A DNA stretch of 64,000 bases from Cephalotus follicularis (GCA_001972305.1 BDDD01000541.1:337784-401783); one strand, 5' to 3'; positions 36,078 through 48,400 are shown, counted from the stretch's first letter. Made by a program: numbers and translations. The notes: generated from the letters alone by a model not told the origin.

Positions 36078-38949
36078 TTACACATATGTATATCCATTTA
36101 TATTCGTATACAGAAACATATATGCACACAATTACACCATTTTTATTTATCAATATGGGCTTCTAGTAATGTATTTGGGCTGTTTTATTATGAAAAGGGA
36201 CAAAGTAAGATATTGGGCTTATTTCCTTATGTCCTCAGCCCGTATGTGAGGGAGGCTGCTGGAATGGTCTCTAAATTTCTGGAACCTTCCTTACTGGCTA
36301 TAAAAGGGGAAGTGAGGGTGTAATAAGGTTGTTGCTAATTTTGCAAGAAATGGAGACAAGTGAGTTATCAGTGAAAAGAGCGAAGAAGAAGCAATGGCAA
36401 GGAGCAAAGGAAGAGGAAGCAGAGAAGGAGAGAGCTCTTCAATTCCAGGTAGGAAACTACTCCTACTCAGTGTCTTCTCTTCTACTGTATACTATTATAA
36501 GTAGTATATTAATAATGAATGATTATATTAGAATTAGACAGAGGATATAAGGCAAGCTGATTCCGATGGATTTAATTGTCCTTTGTGAGCCATGGTTGTT
36601 AGACAAAGTGAATACTTAGCCTTAGAGCAAATATGACGTCCTTTATACACGCTACCGTTACGGACCTTAGCGCCAGGAACACTTAGTCAAGGTGTAGTAT
36701 GTATATGTCCAAGCTTCCCCAATGCGTGCACCCTGTGCATACGTCCTAAGCCTCCGAACTTACGCGCCCGAGGACACCATTGCGCAGAGAAATGTATGGT
36801 ACTGGGGAACGTAGGCGCTGTTGTGCAGAGGAGCTATTTCACCGAGGACGCCAGTATCGTGCGTCTTGGCGTCTGAGGACACGTAACCGTGGTGCCATGC
36901 GCCCTAGTACATCATGCCATGGTGCCGCGTTCTCCTCCACATGCTCCCGAGCATGACACGACGTCGAAGCACTCTCCTCTGCCATTAACGCCGCACATGC
37001 CGAGCATTCCCCTGTCTGCAAGTGTTCTCAGCATGCAAAGCAACCGCCAGAGCTCCCCGCTCGTGTAAGGCTCTTCTCTGTCATGCGCCTAATAGTGGTA
37101 TATGCTAAGCCATCCTCTATTAACGCATCAGAGCACGCCATCCTCCACCATGTGCCGAGATGGGCTTTGAGGAGAGGAAACAATGAGCCGAGATGCCACA
37201 TGCAGTGGTGCCTAGCTTCCTCCCTGCGAAGGTGCCCGAGGTGGCATATTGTTGAGCAGCCATGGCAGAGGTTCCTAGCTTCCTCCCTGTCAAGACGCTC
37301 GAGGTGGCACTGGAATGCCTGAGCTCACCAAGCATGCTTCCCATGCATGCGTCCTCTGCCAAAGGGTATGGCTCTCCTCTGATTACGGCGCTGAACACTG
37401 AGTATGCATGTTGAGCACCCTTCTCTGTTATACATCCGAGAATGGCATCCACGTGCACTGTTGAGCTCTCCTCTGCATGCATCCACGTCTGTAATGGCGC
37501 CAAAGCGTCTTCCTCTGCCATGCGCACCAAGCATGGTGAAGTGCTAGGACGCCAGTATGGAGTTCTTCTCTGCACTGGTGACCTCCCACAGGCATGCGTC
37601 CGAGGATGCCCCAATGCGGCGCATGCATCCCAGGCTCTTTCAGGATAAGCGCTGCTCTCACCGTCGGGGTGCGCCGAGCTGGCCGAGGACTGAGCATCAG
37701 GTACCCAGTACAAGGCGTCGCGCTCTTTCTTGCTGAAGGCAACTGAGGCTGCTTCTGTGATGGCGTTCCACTTGCATATGTTGAGTATGAGCATGCACAC
37801 AGTGTGTTTCATGCATAAGCCATGCAGCCATGGACTGCGCCTCAAGCCTGCCTTATGCCCAGTATGATAGCTCTAAAGTAGAGTTGATTGACTTGATAAC
37901 ACTTGCTAAGTGACAAGGAATTTAGTAATAGAAAATGATAAAGTAATAAAGGCACATGTTGGTACACGCATGGAGAGTGATAATGCCTGCATGCAATTGC
38001 TAATCAACAAATAAATATGTAATTATATGCATATATGGCCGGCAGTGCAAGGATTAAGCAAAGGATATGATTATGCATGCGTTAGACACGTTTGAGGTGA
38101 ACCTTGTGCAAGGGAAGTGCCCTGCACAATGGTGAGCCCTGATCTGGCCTAAGAAATGGCTTAAGGAAGCCAAAGAATAGAAAGGAAAATAAAGCAGGTG
38201 AGCAAAGGGTGAACCGCTCAGCAGGTGAACCGGAGGAGAATTCCACGGGCTGGTGATCCCAAAGGTGAACCATGTATATTGACCAGACCATAGGATGACC
38301 GGACTAGACTCCTCGATGATATGATTCGAGTAGAGTAGTCCGAGAATAAAGGATAATAATGATGCTAACGATTATGCAGGCATGCACATTTATTCTCCTC
38401 TGCTTGTATATGTTTGTGTGATACTGTCTTTGACTGTTATATACATATTGCATCTCTCATTTGCATCACATATGCTTGCTGCATCTGCATCTCCATGCAT
38501 GGGTGGGTTGTAGTTCCTACACGACCAGTGGTCGCTGACCCATTGCATTTTAATGTAATGGGTCAGGTACAGGTGGAGTTTCGCAGCTTGCCGAGGATTG
38601 AATCCCCGGGTGAGTCTCCTCCACAGCAGATCGACGACAGACTTATTTATATTTTTGATTATTGTATTTCTTGACCTGCCGACATGTGGCAGAATTTTTA
38701 TGAACTGTATTGTATAACATTGGGTAATATCCACACAAGTGATTATTAAATAGAATTTATTCCACATGCATTATTATATTGTTGAAATGTTTTAATTTCC
38801 GCTGAATATTAAATGAATGATACTGTTAGTAGCGCGTCAAACCTTGGGGGTTGACCCTCGGGGTTTGGGGCGTTACATTACACATATGTATATCCATTTA
38901 TATTCGTATACAGAAACACAGATGCACACAATTACACCATTTTTATTTA
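36078..38949 (+). mobile_element. LTR-derived block (LTR 6) between 72-bp direct repeats
   Basis: The right boundary is clear: GTTTGGGGCGTTACA ends at 38877 and is followed by TTACA, like the 3' ends of the other LTRs. A TATA box (CTATAAAAGG, about 36299-36308) gives plus orientation. The part 38200-38340 (GGTGAACCG and CCGGACTAGACTCCTCG) is the reverse complement of 61950-62130, so this LTR and LTR 7 are one family. Odd: the flanking repeat is 72 bp (36078-36149 and 38878-38949, two mismatches), not 5 bp, and no canonical TG start is visible. The GC-rich body (36640-37860) repeats words such as GCATGCGTCC and CCGAGGTGGC. Its 241-codon minus-strand frame is word-repeat translation and is not called. 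Confidence 0.65.
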
Positions 38950-39480
38950 GGAATTGGGCATAAATGATGCATATGAAGGAGAACACACTGCATGGAAAAC
39001 AGTCTCTAGAGAATTTGTAGGGAAGTCTATTTTATATCTCTGACATATGAGAATAATTGCATACCATGATGAAACCCTTGCGGAGGGCAAGATAGTCAGC
39101 ACGAACCTCTGAACGCCCAAATTGCCGGAAGAAACATGTCTACGAGTTAGCGCAGACAACTCAATAGAAGTTATCTTAACATACCAGTATAACGTTTTGA
39201 CACAACTCAATCGGATCTGGAAGCAACCGTTTGTCGATTTGTAACTTGGAGCGATCGAGAGGATCTGGACAGAAAAAGTTGGTCGATTTGGAGCTTCGAG
39301 CTTCGAGCGATCGATTTGGAGTTCGAGCTTGGAGAGATCGGTTTGGAGTTGACAATAGACAGATTTGAATGACAGAGAGCGATGAAGATGAAGACATAGA
39401 GCGATGAAGTTAAAAAAAAGAACTATGTAAAAGGAACTGATCAAAAGCAATCTGCATAAATTCGAAATAAGACAATTCCA
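38950..39480. other. Unassigned DNA, perhaps the interior of a CACTA element
   Basis: Contains a local repeat of GATCGATTTGGAG-type words (39230-39350). The open 180-codon frame on the minus strand has no family signature and is not called. It adjoins the CACTA end and may belong to it. Confidence 0.35.
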
Positions 39481-39722
39481 GACCGCCATAGCGGTCGGTA
39501 AAACAAAAATACGGTTTCTAAAATGAAATAAATAATAATATTGGTAAATTTGGAATTACCGACCGCTTAGGCGGTCGGCAATTCCAAAATACTGCGGTTG
39601 CCAATGGGAAACCAACACGATTTCAGTTGAGGGCGTTTACCGACCGCTAGGGCGGTCGGAAAGGCGGTCTGCATAGCGGTCGGCAAAAAAAGTGATCGGA
39701 AAATATTCTTTTTCTAGTAGTA
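39481..39722. mobile_element. One end of a CACTA (En/Spm) transposon
   Basis: Four subterminal palindromic repeats occur: GACCGCCATAGCGGTCGG (39481), ACCGACCGCTTAGGCGGTCGG (read as 39558-39578), ACCGACCGCTAGGGCGGTCGG (39639-39659) and GCATAGCGGTCGG (about 39671). The edge TTTTTCTAGTAGTA is the complement of a CACTACTAGAAAA-like terminus with the last base changed. Dense GC-rich hairpins near a CACTA end are typical of the superfamily. No transposase or opposite end was identified. Confidence 0.75.
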
Positions 39723-40041
39723 CCTAGCCAATATATTGTGCCTTTGAAGTTTGTGTCCCGACTGCAAATATGTAAATTAGATTTGATAGGCCCTAATACT
39801 TCTCTTTATACCTTGGCTTGCATTTATCCATGTGCATTCTCATGTAGACACAATCCTTAAGAGCTCACATAAGTTAATAATATGATGAATTATCATGAAT
39901 TACCATCAATTATTATTGTTTATGTCTATATCAGTTGTGTCCATCCATGAATTTTTCATGTGCATGTGCGCATTTTTAAAGTAATATTTTGAGTAATGCA
40001 CTCCAAGAAATGAAACTGAAAAGGGGTTTTTCGCATCAAAG

Positions 40042-40161
40042 GATCATATAGGGTTTTTGTATTATGGTGATTCTAAGCATTTGAGAGATTTAAGAAACAA
40101 AAACTTTCTAGTGAGAATATGTGAGCTAGCTAAAGAAGAAATGATTCATGAAGAAATTGCG
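40042..40161 (+). other. Possible orphan coding exon of 40 codons
   Basis: After a potential acceptor (CATCAAAG) there is an open frame reading DHIGFLYYGDSK through ELAKEEMIHEEIA, which ends exactly at a GTATGT donor. Composition is protein-like (charged, helical C-terminal half), but I recognise no family and see no neighbouring exons. It may be a chance frame or a relic of a captured gene. Confidence 0.2.
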
Positions 40162-40408
40162 GTATGTTTATTTGCCTTTACTTCCAATTTATAAGCATGA
40201 ATCTGTATGGATTACATATATTAAGTATTTATAAAACTAATTTTTCTTTAACTATTTTATTATATGGCTTACGTTATGTCGCAAACATTACAAAACATTC
40301 TCATCAAATAAACCATTAGTTCAATGTCTTATTCTAAAAATAAAATAAAAAAAGAACAGAAGAAGTGAAATCTTGTCAATCACATTGCACAGTTTTCATC
40401 TTCTTCGT

Positions 40409-40918
40409 TTAATTCAATGACGAGGAGGTGGCTTTAGCAAAAATGGCTATCTTCATTCCAGCGGCACAAGAGGGCTCATAATAAGTGTCGATGAAATAAT
40501 GTTGACCATGACCGAGAGGGATGTGATCTGCTCCTGAATTATACGTTGTGGCTCCTTCATTAGCAGTGCATGTGATGTATCCCGTTCGATTCACAGCCAC
40601 CACATTGGACCTTTGATAGTCGTAGTTGAATACTATACATGCATGCACAAACAAAACAAAGTAAATCACTTGAAATCAATATATAGGTATACATAACAAA
40701 AATCAAAGAGAGACAAAAGATGTAGTGTTTGCATATGTACCAAGTACATCACCGGCATAGAATGTCTTTCCTTGGGGCCATACTTCCTCGTCGATGACCA
40801 TGTCCCAACCAAATTCGTCTCCAACAATCCAGGTCTTTGCATGAGCGACATCACAGTGAAGCAACACAAACAATAGGACCATTGTGGCAACAAGTGCAGT
40901 GCCTCTTGCAAGGGCCAT
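40409..40918 (-). CDS. Plantacyanin-like phytocyanin P4, copper ligands lost, altered C-terminus
   Basis: On the minus strand, exons 40741-40918 and 40409-40632 (GT-AG, phase 1) encode 133 residues. A signal peptide (1-27) precedes KTWIVGDEFGW, WPQGKTFYAGDVL, VNRTGYITC, YNSGADHIPL, GQHYFI and AAGMKIAI. Copper positions are Ser68, Asp108, Ser114 and Met119, as in P1; Cys81 and Cys115 are retained. The last residues read ATSSSLN instead of ARPPIH of P1, because a small net deletion after GCTAAAGCC shifts the frame. The fold is complete before that point. The 108-bp intron is short like that of P1. Its promoter lacks the CTATAAAAGG block of the other copies, so expression may be reduced. Confidence 0.88.
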
Positions 40919-41010
40919 GAGGAATATTTTGAAGAGAAATGACAATGAATAAAAATTTAAGAGAATTGTATAAGTAAAACAGTATTCGATCGATGGACTA
41001 ATTATAGCCA

Positions 41011-41340
41011 ATGCTAGTATTGGTATTAATTACCTAAATAAAGTGAAGGTCTCTTCATGTCGAAATATAGATACATATATTAATAACTGCCTCAAAAAAG
41101 TTGCATATCAAAAAAAATATACAAAGGAAGATCTAGTAATAATAATAGAACCATATATGGAAATATAGAAACAGATATCATTACTAACGTGGAAAAAAAT
41201 AAGGAGCCATGATCTAGTAGTTATAAACAAAAAATCTAGTAGCATTGATATCTAGTATTGATATCAATGCTATTGACTATTAAACCTTTTAAAGAGGTCA
41301 TGATAGTGCATCAATAATGTCAGGGACTCTTTATATAGAA
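41011..41340 (-). promoter_or_regulatory. P4 upstream region: family box kept, TATA block missing
   Basis: Read on the minus strand, CTTCACTTTATTTAGGTAAT (about 41030-41050) is the family box and is followed almost directly by AGCATTGGCTATAA. About 30-40 bp carrying the TATA box in P1 is gone. Further upstream (about 41262-41312) is another promoter-like remnant, CTCTTTAAAAGGTTTAATAG followed by TCAATAGCATT. It resembles the missing block but lies about 250 bp away. Confidence 0.5.
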
Positions 41341-42787
41341 ACTTACCAATAATAATATATAAAGAAAGAAATGTCAATAATTATTATAATTATAAAATTA
41401 TATACATGGAACAGGTGTCCAGCTGAGTACTTATTACTAAAGCCATATGCATGGATTGGAGTCTCCTATTTCTTGAAATGATTGTCATTTAATTAATGTT
41501 GGTGTTTCGTTGGAAGCAAATGGATTTCAATAAGAAATCACTTAAATCATGGTCATTGTTATTGCAAGATTCTCTAAGCAAGATTATAGTCAAATTTAAA
41601 TTACCCATCTCACAATAATCACGACATTTGTAATGAATCTAAATCATCTATAATTATTGTAGGTAAAATGCATAATACAATTACTATAAATACGTCATAT
41701 CAGTAAAATCATTGATGATGATCAATGATATAATTTGATGAGGTGTATTTGTAGTCGTTAGATTCCAATCTAATGACTGAAACAAAAACTATTTTACTTA
41801 CAATAATTACTGTAACTGATTTTGAGCTAGATTGGTAATGCTGTAGCTTTTTGCAATTATTGTGAAAATCTGTTTTGAAACTGCAGATGTGAGAAATTAT
41901 GTGAACCTAAGAGGGTTTTTGAAAATTTTAATATTAAGTATATCAAAATAATGTAAGATTTTTATTTGGTTGTTTATTAATTGTTGCTTGTGAATATTAA
42001 AAACCATAAAATCCAACAACTAAGAATAAAATAAATTATAAAAGAATGACATACAGGTGTAAATACCATTAATATTCGTCGTGGAGCACTGCTACTATAT
42101 ATAAACCTTCCCCATGCAAAAATGAACTTCAGGTTTTAATTTTGGTTCAAGTAGACTAAAATCATGTAACTCGCTCGTTTAGATACTATTTAGATTATTT
42201 AAATCGTCATATATAATTAGGTGTGATAATCATGACTCCTTGAACCATGAACATCAAAATCTCTCAAAATAATCTTTCAAGCCCCGTGTTGAATTGTACG
42301 TTCATCTCCCAAACAGATACATTACACAAAGTTAGAACGAGAAAAAATGGATAAAAAAAAGCTTTGTTACTGGTTTAATTATGTTTTATTTATGCTAAAA
42401 AAAGAAATACATTTTTGTAATTGAACATGGATGTCTGAGTCTCCTATTTTCCTTATTGTTCATTGCAAGAAAATATTTATTTATGACAGAAATCTGTGAC
42501 GTAACCAAAACCTTTCATAAATCATACTACATATTCATGACAGATTTTATGACAAATGAACAACAATGATAATAAGACAGAATTATGATTTGTCCGTCAT
42601 GCATTTCTTAACCATTGTAGTGATACACAACCAATAACATATGTTCTCTCTATGTGACTTTATTTTGTTGGTAACTCAGTCCGAACCCTAGATCAATCAT
42701 TTTTGTGGACACGTTCAAGAATCATAAACTTTTGGATGAGTGATCCCCACGCTCTACATATCGGAAAAGTAGAACATTAACAACCGA
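41341..42787. other. Intergenic DNA between P4 and the ABCG gene
   Basis: AT-rich. Around 42475-42590 TTATGACAGAAATCTGTGACG and related TGACAGATTTTATGAC words form inverted repeats, probably a small DNA-transposon remnant; similar words occur in the P2 intron near 17520-17560. No gene is seen. Confidence 0.45.
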
Positions 42788-45080
42788 TTAGGCCTTTTCA
42801 ATGGTTTTGATTATTCCAAAAAACATGAGGCGATAAAAAATTACCATCCCACATAAGATGGCAAGATCAATCCACTTTGAGTAGCCCATCTCTGCTTGCC
42901 AATAGTCTTTCAAAATTTCTTCACCAGTGATGATTGGTTGCCCTCGTGCTTGATTATGAAACACTAATCCTTCAAACTCATTCTTGCATAACCCTTGAAA
43001 TGCATACTTATGGAATGCAATATAGTACATTGGATATTTCCAAAGAAACTTGGGAATCTCATTAGGCAATTGAAAGAAACCTGCATTCAATATCATAGCA
43101 CCTTGGATTCCAGCCCCCGCTACGACTCCCATGAGGAAATCGGGCACGATACTTGCAACAATCATCATTAGAGACTCAACCAACAGCATGCATGCAAAGA
43201 GTACCAAAGCGAAGTAGGTGAAGTGTTGGAAATCCTTTTGAAGGCCAACAAGGAAATAGGCAACGGCTCCGGGAATTAGAGAGATGAGTAGCAAGTAAGG
43301 AATGGAAGACAATGTGTTCCCAATAACAAATGCTCCAACTCCATAGTGTCCATTTAACCTTTCTCGCCTGAAGATCTGATGATCATTTTATGAAGAAAAC
43401 AATTATATATCAAGATACTATTAACAACTAGTTGTTATTCCAAGCAACTCATTACAGTTTCTAAAATAATACACCTTCATATCTTCTACAAACGAAGGGA
43501 AACCACCAATGGCCATGAAGGTCAAGAATGTTGAAATAAAGATGAGCATGCAACCTCTAGCCTGAAGATCAAGGATTGATTAAATGTCTCTGATAATTAA
43601 AGTGAAAATAATATAAATTATATTATATGACGATGATATTTACTTTTCCTTTTAACATATATACGCTAAGATTATTAGAGCTTGGCATTACCTGAATTGA
43701 GCTATAAGTGAACCCAATGTCATGATAGAGGCTCCCAATAGAAAAACCTAATCCAATGTAGATTACAAATCGAAACCTGTAATAGCCTAGATCACGATAC
43801 ATATTCACAACAGACCTCTTTGTAAGAACAATGCTGTGGGTGTTGAAGCTCGCTTGGCTTCCCTTCGTCTCTACATTTGCTCCTTTCTAACAAAATAAAA
43901 AACAAAATAAAATTTGAACTCATAAAGAGAATATGGTTCTCTTATTATATATGTTAAGAATTCGTATCCAATAAAAAAGTATTCATTATAAGAAAGGAAA
44001 GTCTCCAAATATTTATAATAGACAAACTTTTTATTCTTAACGAATGTGATATAAGTCGGTATTTAAACAGTTAAATCGTAGACTTATGTACCTCTGGGGA
44101 GATCGTAGATAGCATTTGTTCAACTTGCCTGCAAGTGTCAGATGACTTGTACGAATCTACTAGAATGTTAATGATTGCATCGGTACTTGTGCCTCCAAGC
44201 CCTTGGGCATTGTCCTAATTTCAATCAAAACCATTGATTTATTGCAGTTTAAAAAAATAATTAGTAAAATTACATCATAAGTATCTTGAATCAAAATCTT
44301 GTGGATCACTTACTTCATCGAAGTCCTTGTTAATGGTTCTAAGGTAGTGGTCGGATGGATTCCTCATAGCTGGGCATGGAAAGCCATTCAAAGCGAAAAA
44401 CTTGAGGGAAAAAAAAAAAAGAAGGATTAATCAGTTGCTTGTAAAAAGCTGGATTATCCTACAAATATCATATTAATTAAGACTTGATGTCGAATCACAA
44501 AGCTTGATTGTAAGAATAAGAATTCTCCAAATATTTATAGTGGACATACGTTTTATAGTTAACGGATATAGGATAAGTTGATATTTCAGTAGTAAGAAAG
44601 GCCATGCATCCATACCTGTTTTGCCATTGAAGAGGGACCAAAATAGACAGTCCTACCAACAGAGAGAAGGCATAGATTATGAAACAGCTCAAAAACTTCA
44701 CTGCTAGGTTGATGTATTGAAGCAACAACAGTCCTCCCATCTTGACGAGCAATCTGAATAATATGATTCATGACATGGTATGATGCTGCACTGTCTAGCC
44801 CACTGGTAGGCTCATCGAGGAAGAGAAGCTTTGGCCTGGTTATGAGTTCAATACAAATGCTTACTCTCCTCTTTTGTCCACCACTAAGCCCTTTTACACT
44901 CCACCCTCCAATTCTTGTGTTCATGGAGTCTTGCAACCCCATGTCCTTAATAGTCATCTCAGCTCTTTCCTCCTTCTCGGATCTTGACATGGAATCAGGC
45001 AGTTGAAGCTGTGCAGAGTAGTACACAGCTTCCTTCACTGTTAATGTTGTCATTAGACTATCATCTTGTGTCACATAGGC
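42788..45080 (-). CDS. ABCG: ABCG (WBC) half-transporter, six 3' exons, N-terminus not in window
   Basis: Minus-strand exons: 44616-45080, 44314-44400, 44092-44214, 43692-43886, 43475-43561 and 42788-43375. All are in phase 0 with GT-AG sites, give 514 codons without a stop, and end in TAA. The first exon starts AYVTQDDSL and holds the ABC signature SGGQKRR, Walker [11 protein letters not shown] and the switch histidine in SIHQPSS. The later exons give [13 protein letters not shown], the NYR/MYRD linker and the transmembrane domain, ending in IIKTIEKA. It resembles plant WBC1-like plasma-membrane half-transporters of about 680-700 residues (from memory), which dimerise to export lipids or hormones; the substrate is unknown. 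The exon(s) with Walker A and the start codon, about 170 residues, are absent up to the window end. The intron acceptor at 45081 is followed within 265 bp by a 13-kb Copia nest. Confidence 0.9.
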
Positions 45081-45412
45081 CTAATTCATGGGAAGTTGAA
45101 CAAAAGTAGTGTTACAATTAACCAGAGAAAATGAGATTGATAGCAAATTTTTATTAGGAAATAATGCCAATGATATGTAATTTCATACAAAGTTCTTGAC
45201 GACTGATCTAGAGAGGCAGTCAGGGGCCATAACCCCCACAAAAATCGGGAAAAAAGATCATATATTATATGTATTAGATTAGGCCAAAAAATTTAAAATT
45301 AACCCCGACTTGAAAGTTTGTAGGAAAAAAAATGAAGAATAAAATGTTGCAAACAAAAGCAACACAACCTGAAAGAGATTCTGCAAGAAATTCTGTGTAT
45401 ATTGTTAATCAG

Positions 45413-48400
45413 AAATTAGATATCAAATTGTTAGACCAATTGGTCTGCGCTAATCATATTATATTTATAGTGAAATACAAATTGATATAAAGACTAATTT
45501 ACTCTTAACCCTAATTGATCCTTATTTAACGCTCCCCCTCAAGCTGGAGCATACATATCATACATGCCCGGCTTGTTACAAATATATTTAATCGTCTCAC
45601 TGTCTAAGGACTTTATAAACACATCTGCAAATTGTTCAGCTGTTCTCACAAAATTGGTTGAAATAATCTTTTGCTGAAGCTTCTCACTAATAAAATAACA
45701 ATCTACCTCAATATGCTTAGTACGTTCATGAAATACAGGATTTGAGGTAATATGAATAACAGCTTGGTTATCACACCACAATTGTATAGGAGGCGGATTA
45801 CCAAACCCAAGTTCACCTAATAATTGCCGTATCCACATCAACTCACATGTAATATTAGCCATAGCTTTGTACTTTGACTCGACACTAGAACATGCAACTA
45901 TACTCTGTTTCTTGTTTTTCCATGAAACAAGGTTGCCTCTAACGAAAACACAATAGTCAGTAGTACACATTCTGTCAGAATGAGACCCTGCCCAATCAGC
46001 ATCAGAAAAACCTTCAACCCGACGATAACCATGATCACAATACAACAACCCACGTCCTGGACTACCCTTAAGATACCTCAAAATACGAACAACAACATCC
46101 CAATGAGAAGATCGAGGAGAGGATAAGAATTGACTAACCACACTCACAGAAAAGTAATATTTGGACCAGTAACAGTTAAATAATTAAGTTTACCTACCAA
46201 CCTCCGATACTTCTCGGGATCCTCTAATACATCTCCATCATCTACTAAGCTTATGGTTAGGATCCATTGGAGTATCAAGAGGTTTGGAATCTAACATCCC
46301 ACTCTCATCTAATAGATTAAGTATATATTTCTGTTAGGACATAAAAATATCTTTCCTTGACGATTGTGCTACTTCGATACCCAAAAAATACTTAAGTCTT
46401 TTTGAGTCTTTAGTTTGAAATCTCTGTTGTAGGTAAACTTTCAGCAACCGAATACCCTCGTAATCATCTCATGTGATCAAAATGTCATCAACATACACAC
46501 TCAACAAAATCCTCCCACCGTTAGAGTGACGATAGAATACTGAATGATCACCACTACAACGGACCATTTCAAATTCAATTACAACATCAGTAACACGACC
46601 AAACCATGCCCGAGGTGACTGTTTTAACCCATACAGTAACTTATTAAGCTTGCACACCATCCCAGACTCCCCCTAAGCAACAAACCCAAGTGGTTGCTCC
46701 ATATATACCTCTTCTTGTAAATCATCATGTAAAAAGGTATTTTTAAAATCTAGTTGATACAAGGGCCAATGATGAGAAGTTGCAAGAGAGACAAGAAGTC
46801 TAACATATGCAATTTTAGCTACAAACAAAAATGTATCAGACTAATCAACGCCATATGCCTGGGCATATCCCTTGGCCACTAACCTGACCTTCAAACGAGC
46901 AAGAGAACCTTCAAGATTTACTTAACTGCATACATCCAATGACAACCAATAGTAGTCTTACCATCAGGTAAAAGAACCAATTCCCATGTTTGATTCTATG
47001 CCAGAGCCACAATTTCTTCTTCCATAGCTTTCTTCCACCCAGAATGAGATATTGCCACCGAAATAGATTTGGGAATGGGGTAGGAATTAATAGTGGAAAG
47101 AAAAAAATAGAAAGTAGGAGAAACATTTGTATAAGAAACAAAAGATGAAATGGGATGTGTAGTACAACTGCACTTACCTTTTCTAAGAGCAATAAGAAGG
47201 ATAAGGGGATCCACAGAGGAGGAAGAATCTGGAAAAGCAGTAGAGCCAGGGTGCTGAACAATAATAAGTTGACGAGGACGACGAGTATATACCTGACGAA
47301 TCTCTGGAACATGACGGGAAGATGGAGCTGTAGGTGAGTTGGTAACGGACGTTGAATACTGTAGACCAAAAAATCATCAACTACTTTCGACTCATCTGAA
47401 GTCCCAAATTGATAAGAAGTGAACTCAAAGAAAAACACGTCAGCAAACACAACATAACGATTAAGCTTAAAAGAGTAACATTGATATACTTTTTGAGTGC
47501 GAGAATACCCAAGAAAGATACACTTGAAAGCCTTAGAATCTAACTTTGAGACACTTAAACGATGATCTTGAACATAACAAACACATCCAAAAACACGGGA
47601 AGGCAAAGGGAACAAACAATGAGAAGGAAAAATGAGAGAATAAGGAATACTCCCACCAAGAATAGAAGATGGCATACGATCAATAAGATGACAAACGGTT
47701 AAGACTGCATAAGCCCAAAACATTTTTGAAACCTTCATATGAAACAATAATGTTCGAGTCACTTCCAATAAGTGACGATTTTTCCTCTCAACAACTCCAT
47801 TTTATTTTGGAGTATATGAGCAAGAAGACTGATGAATCATACCATGTTTTGTCATAAAATAAGAATAGGTAGCAGAAAAGTACATCTTAGCATTATCACT
47901 ACGCAAAATACGAATGGAAGCACCAAACTGAGTTTGAATTCAACTACAAAAGCCCAAAATATAGAAAATAAATTAGAAAGATTTTTCATTAAATAAATCC
48001 AAGTCACTTAAGAGTGATCGTCCACAAAAGTAACAAAATATTTAAATCCTTGGTTTGAGAATACGGGGCCAGGTCCCCAAATATCGGAATGAACAATATG
48101 AAATGACGCAAACTGCTTATTAACTCTATGAGCGTAAGACACGCGATGGTGTTTCCCAAACTGACACGACTCACATTCTAAATTAGATAAAGAACTCAAA
48201 CTAGGAACCGGTTTCTTCAGGCTTTATAGAGATGGATAACCCAATTGACAATGAATCTAAACTGGTGGTAATACACTGGAACATGTAAGAGATGCTGGAA
48301 TAGATGAAGATGCATCAAGGATATAAAGGCCACTTGACTCCCACCCTTTACCGTTCGTTGTCATAAGATCCTAAAAAATACAAAAATTAGGGTAGAATAA

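Noticed and set aside
36349..36448. Possible first exon of a gene (METSELSVKRAKKK, ending at a GTAGGA donor, with a TATA box 45 bp upstream)
   Set aside because: The TATA box and surroundings parallel the promoter area of LTR 7, so this is better explained as LTR promoter and leader. No further exons follow.
37120..37845. Minus-strand open frame of 241 codons
   Set aside because: It lies in the GC-rich word-repeat body of LTR 6. Overlapping long frames occur on both strands, as expected from GC-rich DNA lacking stops, and no family motif is present.
38947..39489. Minus-strand open frame of 180 codons
   Set aside because: It runs from the 72-bp repeat into the CACTA subterminal repeat, contains local word repeats (SKLE...), and has no recognisable domain.
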